A stretch of 64,000 bases of DNA, taken from contig NC_134570.1 in assembly GCF_050947875.1 (NCBI RefSeq), positions 104,070,622 through 104,134,621 of the forward strand. The letters run 5' to 3'. Source of the DNA: Dermacentor variabilis (Eukaryota; Arthropoda; Arachnida; Ixodida; Ixodidae). The stretch's first letter is position 1. Each line of letters begins with the position of its first letter. The notes beneath the pieces are model-generated. The model did not search any database and was not told where the DNA came from. It saw only the letters and a list, made by a program, of their open reading frames with translations. Position numbers and translations under genes: made by a program. Positions 23,112 to 33,951 of this stretch are shown one piece after another.

Positions 23112-26100
23112 CTAAGCCTCCCACGAAGGGACGTCGAGGGCTTGCCTCACCGCCGCCTCGCGGGCGTGCTGGGTCGCCCAGGTTTGGTCGTCGAGGGCGG
23201 AGGTCCGCAGAGCCTCATGCAACCTCGACGAGAGAGTCGTGGTGTCAGTCTGGGTGTACTGTGCTGGGCACTACCATAGCATATGCGGAAGCGTAGCCGG
23301 GTGAATTCCACAGCACCGGCAGTTGGGGGTAGTGTAGACGTCCGGAAATATAAGGTGGAGGCGGGCGGGTGAAGGGTACGTGTTTGTTTGTAGTAGACGC
23401 AGGGTGGTAGCCTGCGCCCGGCTGAACTTTGGGTGAGGCGGGGGGAAGATTCGGCGACTGAGGTGAAAGGCCTTAACGAGATCGTTATAAGTTGTCAGAC
23501 TGTCCCTGGTGCCCAACTCATCTCCAGTGACTCCGGCGCGGTTGACTAGACCTCGCGCAAAGGAGTGGGTGACCTCGTTGAGATTGGGGAGGTGTGGGTG
23601 GACAGGGCGCGCATGGGCCGGGATCCATGTTAGGGAGATTATGCTGTCTTTAGAGTGTGGTGCCTGGCAGAGGATGCGGAGAGCTTGGGGAGAAATACGG
23701 CCTTTGCTGAAGTTAGTAACGGCTGAGCGAGAGTCACACACTATGGTGTGACAGGTGGGATCTAAAGTGGCCAGGGCGATGGCCACTTCTTCAGCCGTCT
23801 CGGAAGCGGGGGTAGTGACGCTGCAGGCGTGATGTAGGGCTCCATCGCGTGTGGCAACGGCCACAAATCGTGTGCCATGGGAGTATTGGGCTGCATCAAC
23901 AAATGTGACGCCAGGTACGTGGGCAAGGGCTTTTATTATAGCTCCGGCCCGAGCTTGGCGCCGGGCCCTGCTATATTCAGGGTGCATATTTCTAGGGATA
24001 GGGTCTATGTAGATCCAGCTACGGATGTCGGTCGGGATCGGTTGTTTGGGGCCCTGTTGCTGATGGTAGGTGAAGCCAAGCGTGGACAGAATAAAGCGCC
24101 CCGTTTCAGTAAGGGTGAGCCGTTCAAGCTGAGAGCGTTGTTGGGCTTCAATGAGTTCGGAAAGGTTGTTGTGAACTCCCAGTTGGTTGAAGAGTTCAGT
24201 GCTGGCGCAATGCGGGAGCCCAAGTGCTTGCTTGTAGACCCCTCGTATTAGGGTGTCGAGCTTGTTTTGCTCAGCCCGGTACCAGTTGAGGTACGCAGTA
24301 ACGTACGTAATGTGGCATATGACAAAGGATTGAACGAGTCGGAGAAGGCTTTCTTCTTTGAGTCCTCCTCGTCGGTGAGATATACGTTTAAGAAGTCGTA
24401 GGGTGTTTTGCGATTGGGCACAGATCTTGTTGAGAGCCAAGGCGTTGGAGCCGTTGGTAGAGATGGTGAGACCGAGAACCCGGATACTAGGGACGTGTGG
24501 GATAGGACTGCCATCTTGAAGGCGTAGGGTGATGGCGTCACAGGGTCGGTGATCAGATTGGTGTTTGGGAGGGCGACCCCGCTGAATGGGCTTGTATAAC
24601 AGAAGCTCCGATTTAGCCGGCGAACAGCGCAGTCCGGTCACTTGGAGATAGGCTTCAACCGTGTCAATCGCCGTTTGGAGGGCTGATTCCACTTGACCAT
24701 CACGGCCTCGGTACGACCAGATGGTGATGTCGTCGGCGTAGATGGTATGGTTGATATTGTCGACTTGCTGTAGGTGCTTGGCAAGGCCAATCACGACTAA
24801 GTTAAAGAGCATGGGAGAGATAACTGAACCTTGCGGGGTGCCTTTGCTGCCAAGGGGAAGCTGGTCTGATCGTAAATCCCCGGCCGAGAGGGTAGCCGTG
24901 CGATTGGAGAGAAAGTCACGGATGTAATTGTAGGCTCGCTCTCCCAGGTGGAGGTTGGAGACCTGGTCAAGGATAGCTGCATGGGAAATGTTATCAAAGG
25001 CTTGAGTGAGGTCGAGTCCGAGGATGGCTTTCATGTTACGGGAACGATCGTTTAGCACTTGATGTTTGAGCTGCAACATAGCGTCTTGAGTAGAAAGGTG
25101 AGGGCGAAATCCAATGATGGTGTGGGGATAGAGAGAGTTGTCCTCGAGGTGACTGTTGATGCGTGCTAAGAAGGCGTGTTCCATCACTTTGCCTACGCAT
25201 GAAGTGAGGGAGACGGGCCTTAAGTTATTCAGGCTAGATGGTTTGCCAGGCTTTGGGATTAGGATAACGTTGGCAGTCTTCCAGGCGGCTGGAAGGGCAC
25301 CACTGCGCCAGCAATCGTTGATGTAGTCAGTCAGATGGGACACGGACTCGTCATCGAGATTGCGAAGGCTTTTGTTAGTGACCCCGTCTGGCCCTGGAGC
25401 AGAACGACCGTTAAGCTTGCGTAGAGCGGCATGTATTTCAGATACGCTGAAATCGGCGTCTAGGGTAGGGTTGGGGCTACCGATGTAATTGCTGTGTGGA
25501 CTGACTTGTCCCCTGGAGATATATTTGGTGCAGAGGTAGTCAAGCACCTGTTGTGGACCTTGCTTAAGGGTCTCCGTATAAAGGAGCTTCTGCAGCCGAT
25601 CCTGTTGGGTGGTGCGGGCGGTGGTATTATCAAGCAGATGTTTGAGGAGTTTCCACGAGGAAGGGCGATGAAGTTGTCCATCCACCGTGTTACACAGCTC
25701 AGTACATTGTTGCCGGCTGAGGGTTTGACAATGCTCCTCGATGGCTGTGTTCAGTTTGGAGATCTTAGTTCTGAGGCGACGGTTTAGGCGCTGCCCCTTC
25801 CATCGAGCTAGGATAGAGGCTTTAGCCTCCAGAAGATGGGCGAGGCGGCTATCCATGCGTTCAACTGAGGCATCTGTAGTTACCACCCGAGTGGCCGTTT
25901 GAACATCAGTGCGTAGCGCTTGCATCCAGGTGTTAATGTCGGTAATGCCTCCTGCTGAGGTAGAACCTATGCGTATTTTTCGAAAAACGTCCCAGTCGGT
26001 AATGGTGAATTCTTTAGTGGGGGCAGGGTCGGCAGCGAGTTGGGGTAAAGAGAGAGCAAGGATATAATGGTCTCTGCCCAGGTCTTGCTGGGTATTGGTC

Positions 26101-26714
26101 CAGTGTGCACTGTTGATATGTTTGATGAAGGTGAGGTCGGGGGTAGAGTCCCGGGTAGTGGAAGTACCGAGGCGTGTAGGAAAGGAGGGATCCGTGATGA
26201 GCGTAAGGCCTAAGTCGTGGTAATCTTGCCAGAGGTTGCGAGCTGCAGCTTCCGTGCGAACGTAGCCCCAGCCTGTATGGGCGAGGTTGAAATCACCGCC
26301 GATGAGTAGGGGGTGCGTTCCAGCTACGTGAAGAGCCTTCTTAAAGAGGGTGAGGAAGCGACACCTTGCTTTATCCTTGGGGCTATTGTAAATGTTCAGA
26401 AGGAAGATGCATTCTTTCCGTTTACGATTGGGAATTAATTCGAGGAATAGATGTTCGAAGTGAGGACTATCGAGATCATGTTCAATAACAGGAGTACGAC
26501 GCCGTACTAGGGTGGAGACCCGGTGAAGAGGGTGGGTGGTATGGAAGGTTTGATAACCGGGGAGCGTGGTCGGGGCGTTGTTGGTTTCTTGAAGTAGGAT
26601 AGCATCCGGGTGGCGGGTATGTTGGCGTAGGTATTGATTGAGTACCGGTTGTTTACGGTGAAAGCCTCGGCAGTTCCACTGTCAAATGAGGGCGTCTTGG
26701 TTAGTGTGAGCCAT
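23112..26714 (-). pseudogene. LINE ORF2, endonuclease-RT-RNase H polyprotein
   Basis: The frame runs 1200 codons from ATG 26714 to TAG 23112-23114, with just two in-frame stops: TGA at codon 11 (26682-26684), just before 'QWNCRGF', and TAG at 23271-23273 after 'LPHMLW'. Domains in order: endonuclease (QWNCRGF, ILLQETNN, IGGDFN, DSTPDLTFI, GRDHYIL), RT (WKTANVILIPKPGKP; GLDLTQAFDNI; GTPQGSVISPMLFNL; YADDITIW at about residue 659), RNase H (FVDAAQY, ETAEEVAIA, CDSRSAV, WIPAHA) and a terminal CCHC finger (CRCCGIHPATLPHMLWEC, interrupted by the second stop). All catalytic motifs of RT are present. It carries out nicking and target-primed reverse transcription. The TGA could be a G-to-A change of a Trp codon. 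Confidence 0.92.
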
Positions 26715-28309
26715 GATGGGAGATGGTGGATGTCGCCATCGGCGTCCCGGAAGGGTCGCAGATGGGGGCGGCATGGCTAGGAGGCGTGAGAATATGAGTT
26801 TCCAGGTTGGTCACGCGTTGGACAATACCAATGAAGGCTTGCTGGATGGAGTCCAGTGCATGTTGGAAAGTGCTAATAGTTGTTTGAAGTGAGATGAGCA
26901 TGTCTTTGACTTCAGAGCAGGCCTGGCCTGTGGCTCCATCTTGCAGGGCTCTCTTCTTGGGGGCGGGAGTCGAGGGGGCCTCCTGACTAGGGGCAGGGAC
27001 GTTCTGTGCGATAGGCGTAGGGGCTGGTGTTTGGGACTGTTTGAGGTCTCTAACCTCCTGTGAGAGTTTAGTTAGGAGATCGCGTAGGGTGGCGTTCTCG
27101 CGCTTAAGCTGAGCTATTTCTGGGTTCTCTGGTGAAAGAGGAGGGTAGGTGACTTGTGTGTTGGCGATCTTACGACCCTCTCGCGAAGTGCCCATGAGAG
27201 CGTCTGCGAAGCTCACCTTGCTGTGGTTGGTAGATGTGATGCGTGAAGCCGATGCGGACCGGGATCTTGAGCGTTGTTGCCTGGATCGAGATGGAGTTCT
27301 GGAGCGGGAACGGCTCCCCCTTGACGGTGTGCGGGAGCGTGGCCTGGTTCTGGTGCTGAGGGTGGAGGGGCCGGCTTGTTTATCGGTGGCTTGGCTGGTT
27401 GTTCGTCGTTCTCCGATACGCTTGCGGATGACGTACGGGGTTTTATATCGAGCGGCACAGCTTTTGTCCGCGGTGAGATGGGGACCACCACAGAGCGGGC
27501 ACTTTGGGTTACAGTTATGGTCGGCAGGGGGTTGCGGACACCGCAGCCCCGGCATATCTTGTTATTTGGGTAGGGACAAACGTCCATACGGTGTCCGAGG
27601 CGGCCACACTGGTAACAAATATCAATTTGCTTCCGATATAGCGAACATGGGAGTAACGTGGAACCGTAGCGGACCTGATAAGGCACATCCAGTCCATCAA
27701 AAGCGATTATCACTGTTGTAGTAGAAGCGATGCGCTTGGCTGCCAAGGCTGTCGGGTTTCGGGCAGTGACAATTTTGTTGTGGATCTGCTGGGGAGTCTC
27801 CGTGAGTGGATCCAGTGCGTCGTGTGCTCAGCTGCGGTTTCGTATGCATTGACCTCGTGGTTGACGCCGTTCACATGGATAGAGCGGATGCGAGCGTACC
27901 GGTCTGCATGGTCCGGGCGAGGTGTGCTGACGACAACGATGTTTTGTTGCGTATTCGGGCAGACAGTGTCTCCTGAGCTTTCTTCGTCCGTGAAGTTGGC
28001 TGCTTGGAGAATGGCGGTGGTTACCACAGGACTGCCGATCTTGGCTATATGAAGGGCGCCCTTTGGGCGGATGACAATCTTGATATCCTCCGTCGGAAGC
28101 GGCGGCATGCGGCCCGCCTTCAAAACTTGAGCTTTAACGGGCTGCCTCACCCGAGAGCGGGGCCGGCTACTTGGGGCTTGAGATGATTCATCGGCCGGGG
28201 TCAAGTTGTCCGTGCCGCGTTTTGAGCGGCGGGATCGTGCAGTGAGCCAGCCAGACTGGGCGGTCACTTCATCTGGCGAAATATCCTGGCCGGCGACCTG
28301 GATCTCCAT
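26701..28309 (-). pseudogene. LINE ORF1, gag-like nucleic-acid-binding protein
   Basis: Translation starts at ATG 28309, 26 bp inside the element. The N-terminal ~160 residues have a Ser/Arg/Pro-rich lead-in and a conserved central region. A frameshift near 27805-27815 moves to the frame with 'CYQCGRLGHRMDVC' (C-x2-C-x4-H-x4-C) and 'CRGCGV'. A second frameshift near 27535-27550 moves to the frame with 'CPLCGGPHLTADKSC' (C-x2-C-x3-H-x6-C). After the zinc knuckles come an Arg/Ser-rich stretch (RSRTPSR repeats), a predicted coiled coil ('IAQLKRENATLRDLLTKL') and a C-terminal helix region. It ends with TAA 26701-26703, overlapping the ORF2 ATG by 14 nt. The product would coat LINE RNA. Only the two frameshifts break it; either could be an assembly error. 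Confidence 0.88.
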
Positions 28310-28335
28310 AGCGAAGACAGAGGTGCGGGTAGGAG

Positions 28336-28349
28336 GATGTTGTGTTGGA
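28336..28349. repeat. Target-site duplication, right copy
   Basis: This is the second copy of the 14-bp sequence found at 23047-23060, adjoining the 5' end of the minus-strand LINE. Confidence 0.9.
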
Positions 28350-28437
28350 AGTGGAATATTTTATGTCCCGGCATATGCTGGTATAATATAAGTATGGGAA
28401 AGACTGCATGCGTTCCAACACACAGCCCACGGCGCAC

Positions 28438-28505
28438 CACGCGCCAGCTCGCAAGCAATGCCAATGCGCATCGTAGCGCGCGCATTGATCGCGAGCTGGC
28501 GCGTG
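28438..28505. repeat. Perfect 15-bp inverted repeat, hairpin
   Basis: CACGCGCCAGCTCGC at 28438-28452 is exactly complementary to 28491-28505. The 38-bp loop contains a second, smaller pair (AATGCGC and GCGCATT types). It is GC-rich in an otherwise mixed region. It may be the core of a MITE or a structured transcript. Confidence 0.8.
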
Positions 28506-28969
28506 ATAAAAAAAAAATAACGCCCCACGTACAGGTAAAAACAAAAAAGTAAAGAAAGCGGCGCACGCGTGGCATGGCGAAAATGGAGCGAAGCCGGTCA
28601 GCCAAATAAAAACAAGAAGAAAAACGTTTGGGGGAGGAGGCGCCGCGCGGCTGCTGTTTCTGTTGACATAAGAACGTAAACCATCGTGCGCGCCACCATT
28701 TTGCTTCTGCATCGCCCTGCTGTTAGGGCTGTAACTGAAGGGGACCTTGGCGCTAGCGTCGAAAGAGCGTCTGCTCGAAAACAGCCAATGGCAGCCATGC
28801 GGATATTCACCCCTGTGTGTACGCTGCCACAGAAAATTGGATCGGTCGTTTCTGAATTCCCTCTACTAGGCATCGAAACCTGCTTGGCCCTCAAGTGAAT
28901 ATTAAACATTTTACATAATTCATCTTATCTAATTCCGGTATAAAACGGAATATATGTAGAACAAAACTC

Positions 28970-29153
28970 TAACTCCCGTATTTAGAACCGCATCTCAACT
29001 TGAAGCCCAAGCTTGACTTGATATAAAGACGCCTGTCGTGAACGCACCGAAGGAAACGCAACAAGCGTCCTGGACACGCTCATGTCAGGTTGTCATTTAG
29101 ATCAACTTAAGCATAGGCTTGAAGTTGAGATGCGTTTCCGAATACGGGGATAA
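28970..29153. mobile_element. MITE, about 178 bp, with ~55-bp TIRs and TAA duplication
   Basis: The left end from 28973 (CTCCCGTATTTAGAACCG...) matches the reverse complement of the right end to 29150 over about 55 bp with scattered mismatches. A TAA triplet flanks both sides (28970-28972 and 29151-29153). Short, non-coding, with long inverted ends: a miniature inverted-repeat element. A 3-bp TAA duplication fits the PIF/Harbinger type, and a TA duplication of a mariner type is also possible. Confidence 0.75.
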
Positions 29154-29699
29154 GGACCGTCACCTGACGACAACTTTGGTTTCATTCAGCTGCGGCTAAC
29201 CACTTTTTTAAGATCTTAGTTCAATTTACGTCAAACACCATGTATAAATATATGTGTGGGCATACCTTTCATGACGGTGACCACCAATCAAGACAGTAAA
29301 TGGGTTCGTAATTTTGTTCAAAATTCTGTGCCACTTCTTTGTCGTGTGTTAAAAAGCTTCGCTGGCCATCCGCCTTCACTGAGTGGAATGGCTCATGAAT
29401 TTCTTATTCTTTGCGTAGTCGGCCATTATTGACACCATCTTGCGGTCACGCCGACAGATCTGCAAGTAATGGGACATATAATCATTTCGCATTAATGAAA
29501 TATTTGCTTTCAGTGGTGGCCATCATCTAATTTTGCTGTCGTAATTACCGTGCTTTATGGTTGGTTTTCCAGAAGCAACTTACAAGGATGAGAATATGCG
29601 ACATTTTTCAGGAGGGCACGTATGTATGCGCGCTTTGCCTTCGCACAGCTTTCCCTTTGATGCCATTGACAGTTGTCCGCGAGCATACAACTATAGAAT
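29154..29699. other. Unassigned stretch
   Basis: No gene, RNA or clear repeat is visible. Confidence 0.4.
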
Positions 29700-29860
29700 A
29701 AGGAGTTTAATATTAAATTGTAGCATTTTACATGTCCAAACAACAGTATTATTATGAAGAAGGGCGTAGGGAGGGGGCAGAGTCGGTAAATTTTGACCAC
29801 CTGACGATCCTTAATGTGCATAAAATGCACACGAGCGATTTCGGATTTCGCCGCCAAGAA
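29700..29860 (-). mobile_element. Degenerate 3' part of the tick SINE
   Basis: The minus strand from 29860 aligns by eye with the body of the SINE at 1880-2115: 'GGCGGCGAAATCCG', then 'CAGGTGGTCAAAATTT', then 'GGACATGTAAAATG' before an AT tail. The tRNA-like head is not recognisable. It is an old, truncated copy. Confidence 0.5.
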
Positions 29861-30649
29861 TAAGCAGTCAAATTGTACACAGCCTCCAGTACACATGATT
29901 TCTTTTGGCGAAACTACACTGGCAGGGTTGTTTGGACGCTTGGTTGAATCCTATATAATGACTTCAAATATATATTCTACGAATGCGAATAATGAGTCGC
30001 ATTTGCGTCTGATTATGCGCCTCATAAAGCGACCATTATGGGACTGAATGTGACCGATTGTTAGTGGCCTCTCAGACTCATTTTTAATGACGTCAATGAA
30101 GGTGAAGACAGCGAAAGAAACAGGTACAAAGACCGAGGCATTAACCTGCAATAATATTTTCAGCACAAGCAAGCAGTAGCACATACACAAAGATTTCACA
30201 AGTGCAGAACTCCGCGGCAACTTGACATGTCTATCCAGATACCCTATCGGCCCAACCACTTGCTCACGATGCCTGTCTCTATTTGAGACTGGTTAATGGA
30301 AGTGTCAGTGAAACAGTCTGACCTCCTCTAGATTTTATGGTACGCTTTCTTTAGTTCGCTTGTAGTGGGGTCTTGGTTCTTGGAGAATTATGACATATTC
30401 GGGTGGTCGTTTGCGAGTGTTCTAGGGGTGCTACGAATGGCGTAAATAACAACCCTAAAGCTCTCTTACGACAACAACCAAGTCCGGAAGGGATGATCTT
30501 GATTCCTTATTATTATTCGAGCGCGCGTTTTGCTGCAGACTAGCAGTAACACTTAGATGGCTGTTGTACATAAACTTTGCAGCGATGCCCGAGCATTGTG
30601 AAACTACCATCCGAATATGCCGGTAATGTACGGGAAAGGCGGCTAACAC
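29861..30649. other. Unassigned stretch
   Basis: Short frames only, with no recognisable domain or repeat. Confidence 0.4.
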
Positions 30650-31542
30650 GCGCCATCCAGGTCGAAGTACCGGTCCAAACATTGACGCATACTTAAGGTA
30701 CATGAACTCTTGTATTGATTACATTGTTTTTCTCAAAGCTATTTCAGAAAGCGAAGTAATCGCTTATTTTCTGGAGTTAAGCAATAGTAAGACGATCAGA
30801 TGCATCAGGATTCCAAATAAAACCTGTGAAAAACGCCACTGACATTCTAGCACCTCCTCTCACGCACATATTTAACACATGTTTGCTTACAGAAATTTTT
30901 ACAAGAAACATGCAGATTGCAAAAGTGCCAGCAATAGATAGAAAAGAAGATAAATATGGCATAGCTGACCACAGGCCAATATTGATTTGCCCATTTTCTC
31001 TAAACGTTTAGAAGAAGCTGTTTTAAAACGTCTAACAGATTTTGTTGACGGCCACAATCTTGTCGACCCGACACAATATGGTTTTCGTAAAAAAAGAATG
31101 ATCGACGGATCACGCTCTTCTAGAACAAAATTAGTGCACATTGGAAAATTTTCAATCCCTGAGCGTCTTGGGTTGTTTTCGAACTTCACGAAGGCATCTG
31201 ACGTTATTAATCAAGGCGTTCTATTAAAAAAATGGCTGTGGCTTAGCTAAGGTTAAGCCCAGGATGCGAAGCATACTAGCCTTTATTTTAGTTGTTGAAC
31301 CACTGTTTAGCCTGGTGAACTGCTGTTGCTTGGCTATATTTGGTTCGGCTAGACGAAGAAACAACTCTGCTTCGCCTTCAAGAGCGGAACGCGACAGCGT
31401 TCCCGTCGACCCGCCAAGGGGTGTAAGACAATGGGCTACGGCCCAGCGACTACGCGCCCCGCATTGGACGCGGTGAGCGTCGAGCAACGCAGCGTTCGGC
31501 GCGGCAACGAAATGTGCGCCTGAGCAAGCGACGCACGCCTGA

Positions 31543-31569
31543 GCCTTAGAAACAGCTCGTTTCTAAGGC
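31543..31569. repeat. 11-bp perfect hairpin in the insertion
   Basis: GCCTTAGAAAC (31543-31553) and its exact complement (31559-31569) flank a 5-nt loop. It lies just upstream of the tRNA-like unit. Confidence 0.85.
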
Positions 31570-31619
31570 AACACCGCATTCACTAGAGGCACTTTTGTAC
31601 CGCTTTGAAGCATCGTACT

Positions 31620-31690
31620 CGTGGCTCAGTGGTAGCGTCTAGATCTCACACTCCGGAGACCCTGGTTCGATTCCCACCCAGCCCATCTTG
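31620..31690 (+). repeat. tRNA-like pol III unit (A box and B box)
   Basis: TGGCTCAGTGGTAGCG at 31622-31637 is an excellent A box and GGTTCGATTCC at 31664-31674 an excellent B box, 27 bp apart. The acceptor stem does not pair well and no clean anticodon arm is seen, so this is a tRNA-derived module in the repeat and not a functional tRNA gene. Confidence 0.7.
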
Positions 31691-33012
31691 CCAGAGTTGA
31701 GCCAAAGCCACCTAGAAAATCAGTCTATGTAGCACGCCGCAACCTTCGCCTCTCATTCCAACGAGCAGCCCTGTCTCCAGGAGGCATCTCACCTCGTGAG
31801 TGTCTAGCAGAGGCAAGCGCAGCTGCTTATATACCGCCGCGACGCCGAGAGCGATGGCGCGAGTTGGAGCCCCGTTTCTCCTCTGTCGTGATGTCACGGT
31901 GTCACGTGGTATTGAAGGCGACACCGCCGCGCCTGAGGAGCTGGATTGAGCTCTCATAATATGCTTCGCATAAAAAAAACTCGAATAATATGGTGTAAGG
32001 GGAGTGGCACATTTTTAATATATTCGTATTTGCAGAATAGGTCACAATTTGCAAATATTGCAGGTGAAAGTTCAAGAAACAAAAGATGATAACGCCTGAG
32101 TTCCTCAGGTTAGTACCTTGGGACTCTATGTTTTTGCGCTTTAAATAAGTGAAATAACTAATGTAGACATATCCGCCAAATAAACAATACACGTGAACGA
32201 CACGAGTTTTTTTATTGCCGGCAAATCAGGTGCTGACTTTGTATTACGAGCTAATAATGCACTAATCAAAATAAATGACGGGGCAACTCACAATTACTTA
32301 ATCATTTACGTGAATAAAACCACAAGCATTCTCTTATGTGCACGCAACCAATATGTTAAGCTCCCTCTGACTAAGCTAAATGATAGTGAGATAGATCTAG
32401 TGCCACCTGTAAAGACGCTGGGAGTTTTCTTTGGCGAACAGATGACTTGGGATGACCATGTTAAGTATACTGTCGGCAAATGGTTTAGAATCGTGGTCAT
32501 AATGGGTCGCCGCTCCTTTTACTTGCTTATATCAATCGATGTGTCATTTTCCTCCACAAAATTAGCTATGGACTTCTCGTCTGGGCAACTGCTAAAAGCG
32601 AAAACCTGAATAGAATTACACGCTTACAAAAAGAAAAGTCCGCCTTATAACGAAAGCTCCTTTCCTTGTGAACATAGCAGGCCTTTTTTCAGAAGCATAA
32701 TCTTATGCTGGTTCATTTATTGCAGTTATAAATTATGCCGGCACTACAAACTCTCTATAGCAAATAATAATGCGTAATAGTTAAGGTAGTCAAGCTAGTC
32801 GAAAACGTAACCACATATAGTACATGAAGACCGGAACAGTGGAACGTTTAAAATGTCGCAAAAATTATGGTAAACAAAGGTTGCCGTTCTCATTACCCAC
32901 GATACTGAACACCATGTGCAATGAGAAAAACGTTAACTTGACTAACACTTCATTAGGCCAACTGAGAAGCATATTTATAAATAGGAGCCCACTGGCAGTG
33001 AATTCCTGTTAA

Positions 33013-33589
33013 CCTGTGATATAATTCTGTGTTGTGTGAGTTGATCGTTTTTTTCGTTATTCTAGGTATTGTATTGTTCATGGATCTGTTACAACCTCAT
33101 GTGTGATTCGAAGTTGTTTTTCTTTTTTTCTTTCCCTATATTTAAGGAGATGTCTCATTTCTAGAACCAGCAAGATGAAAGGTTGTTACATTGGATTGTG
33201 CGTTGGAAAGTAATTGCACTCTGCACCAATTGCCCGTGTGCCTCTCAGGGCTGTGGTAGCCAGGTCTCCTTAAATTATCCTAAACAGTTTTTTTTCCTGG
33301 TAACCCACCGGATTGCCCTTGCTGGTGTTTGCTGGAAGTAAATTGAAATTCAAATCGTTGGAGAGAGCTGGCAAATGAACAAAGTCGTCTTTGCTTACGT
33401 TTGCCATTGCATTCCCGCCTCTGTCATTCAAGCAGCAGCCTGTCTCTACAGACTGCACATAATTTAATTGAACCCCATCATAAAAATGACTCGCCTTCTT
33501 GACCTTGCGAAAGGGGATGTCCAGAGAAGTTGTTGAAAAACCACCAATAGAACTGCTCAAGGGGATATGCAATGCTTAATTTATGGTTC
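33013..33589. other. Probable 3' UTR of the preceding LINE, then unassigned
   Basis: No frames of note. The part up to about 33250 may be the 3' untranslated end of the LINE, but I see no poly(A) or tail that fixes the end. Confidence 0.35.
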
Positions 33590-33784
33590 GGATGCTTGTT
33601 TTGAGATTGTTCTTTATTGAAACGTATGCTGTTCTGTTTGTTGTGTGGGTGGTCTCAATGAATGTATGCACTGTCCATTTCACTTTGCTGAGATTTTTTG
33701 GCATCTGCATTACAGGGGTATCAGCCATTTCTTATGGGGGTATGAGCCATTGCTTACGGCGGCATGAGCCATTGCATTGCAAAT
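33590..33784 (+). repeat. Interspersed 'GAGCCATTGC' repeat, copy a
   Basis: This copy aligns with 37913-38102 (plus), and with the complement of 40545-40690 and of 43190-43375. Shared landmarks are 'TTGTTCTTTATTG', 'TCAATGAATGTATGCACTG' and one or more 'TATGAGCCATTGC' words at the right end. It abuts the 5' end of the next LINE. The family is unidentified. Confidence 0.65.
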
Positions 33785-33951
33785 GAGATACCAAGTATGC
33801 TGATTCCCATGATGTTCGCCGCAATCAAGGCTATTCTGCGTGCCAGCCCATCGTTTAAGAGCATCCCTGAAATAGAGGCCGTCCTGGCTTTGGAACCGCT
33901 AGTGTCGTCTTCTTTCACGGCGCAAAGCCGTGATTCTTCGCAGCAGCAACG

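Larger units (their letters stand above)
23061..28335 (-). mobile_element. Full-length I-type LINE (5275 bp)
   Basis: The element is defined by a perfect 14-bp target-site duplication. On the minus strand it has a 5' leader of only 26 bp, ORF1 (gag-like, three CCHC knuckles), ORF2 (endonuclease, RT, RNase H, C-terminal zinc finger) overlapping ORF1 by 14 bp, and a short 3' UTR with 'AATAAAAGTTTATT' ending in TCC repeats. It lacks a long poly(A) tail. Presence of both ends and the perfect duplication indicates a full-length and relatively recent insertion. Removing it leaves one continuous AT-rich target sequence. Confidence 0.93.
31233..31972. mobile_element. 740-bp insertion with tRNA-like region and internal TIRs
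   Basis: The segment lies between two A runs (31226-31232, seven A; 31972-31979, eight A). Taking it out with one run rejoins the LINE codons in frame (Leu-Leu-Lys-Lys then Leu-Glu), so its ends are well defined. Inside, ATGCGAAGCATA at 31264-31275 is the exact complement of 31960-31971, and an 11-bp hairpin sits at 31543-31569. A tRNA-like pol III promoter is at 31622-31674. There is no protein-coding content. A similar left-end sequence occurs near 57468. It behaves like a composite SINE or a TIR element that captured a tRNA-like unit. Confidence 0.75.
30650..33012 (+). mobile_element. CR1/Jockey-like LINE RT, split by an insertion
   Basis: The plus strand encodes a non-LTR RT in two pieces. 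The first (30650-31232) runs from a pre-RT region ('SESEVIAYFLELSNSK') through 'FSKRLEEAVLKRLTDFVDGHNLVDPTQYGFRKKR' motifs to the first aspartate block, here 'FTKASDVINQGVLLKK'. The second (31973-33012) resumes with 'YGVRGVA', 'SYLQNRSQF' and, in ORF form at 32193-32609, 'ANNALIKIND' and 'LVPPVKTLGVFFGEQMTWDDHV', ending in the C-terminal domain (32824-33012). Several frameshifts and stops are present outside the insertion. The endonuclease part is not visible, so the copy is 5' truncated. RT identity is clear; the clade is an estimate from motif style. Confidence 0.8.

Noticed and set aside
23099..27721. Many plus-strand frames, some over 180 codons, opposite the full-length LINE
   Set aside because: They are antisense shadows of the GC-rich LINE ORFs with no independent motifs.
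31620..31690. Possible functional tRNA gene
   Set aside because: A and B boxes are good, but the acceptor stem and anticodon arm do not form a proper cloverleaf, and it sits inside a dispersed insertion.
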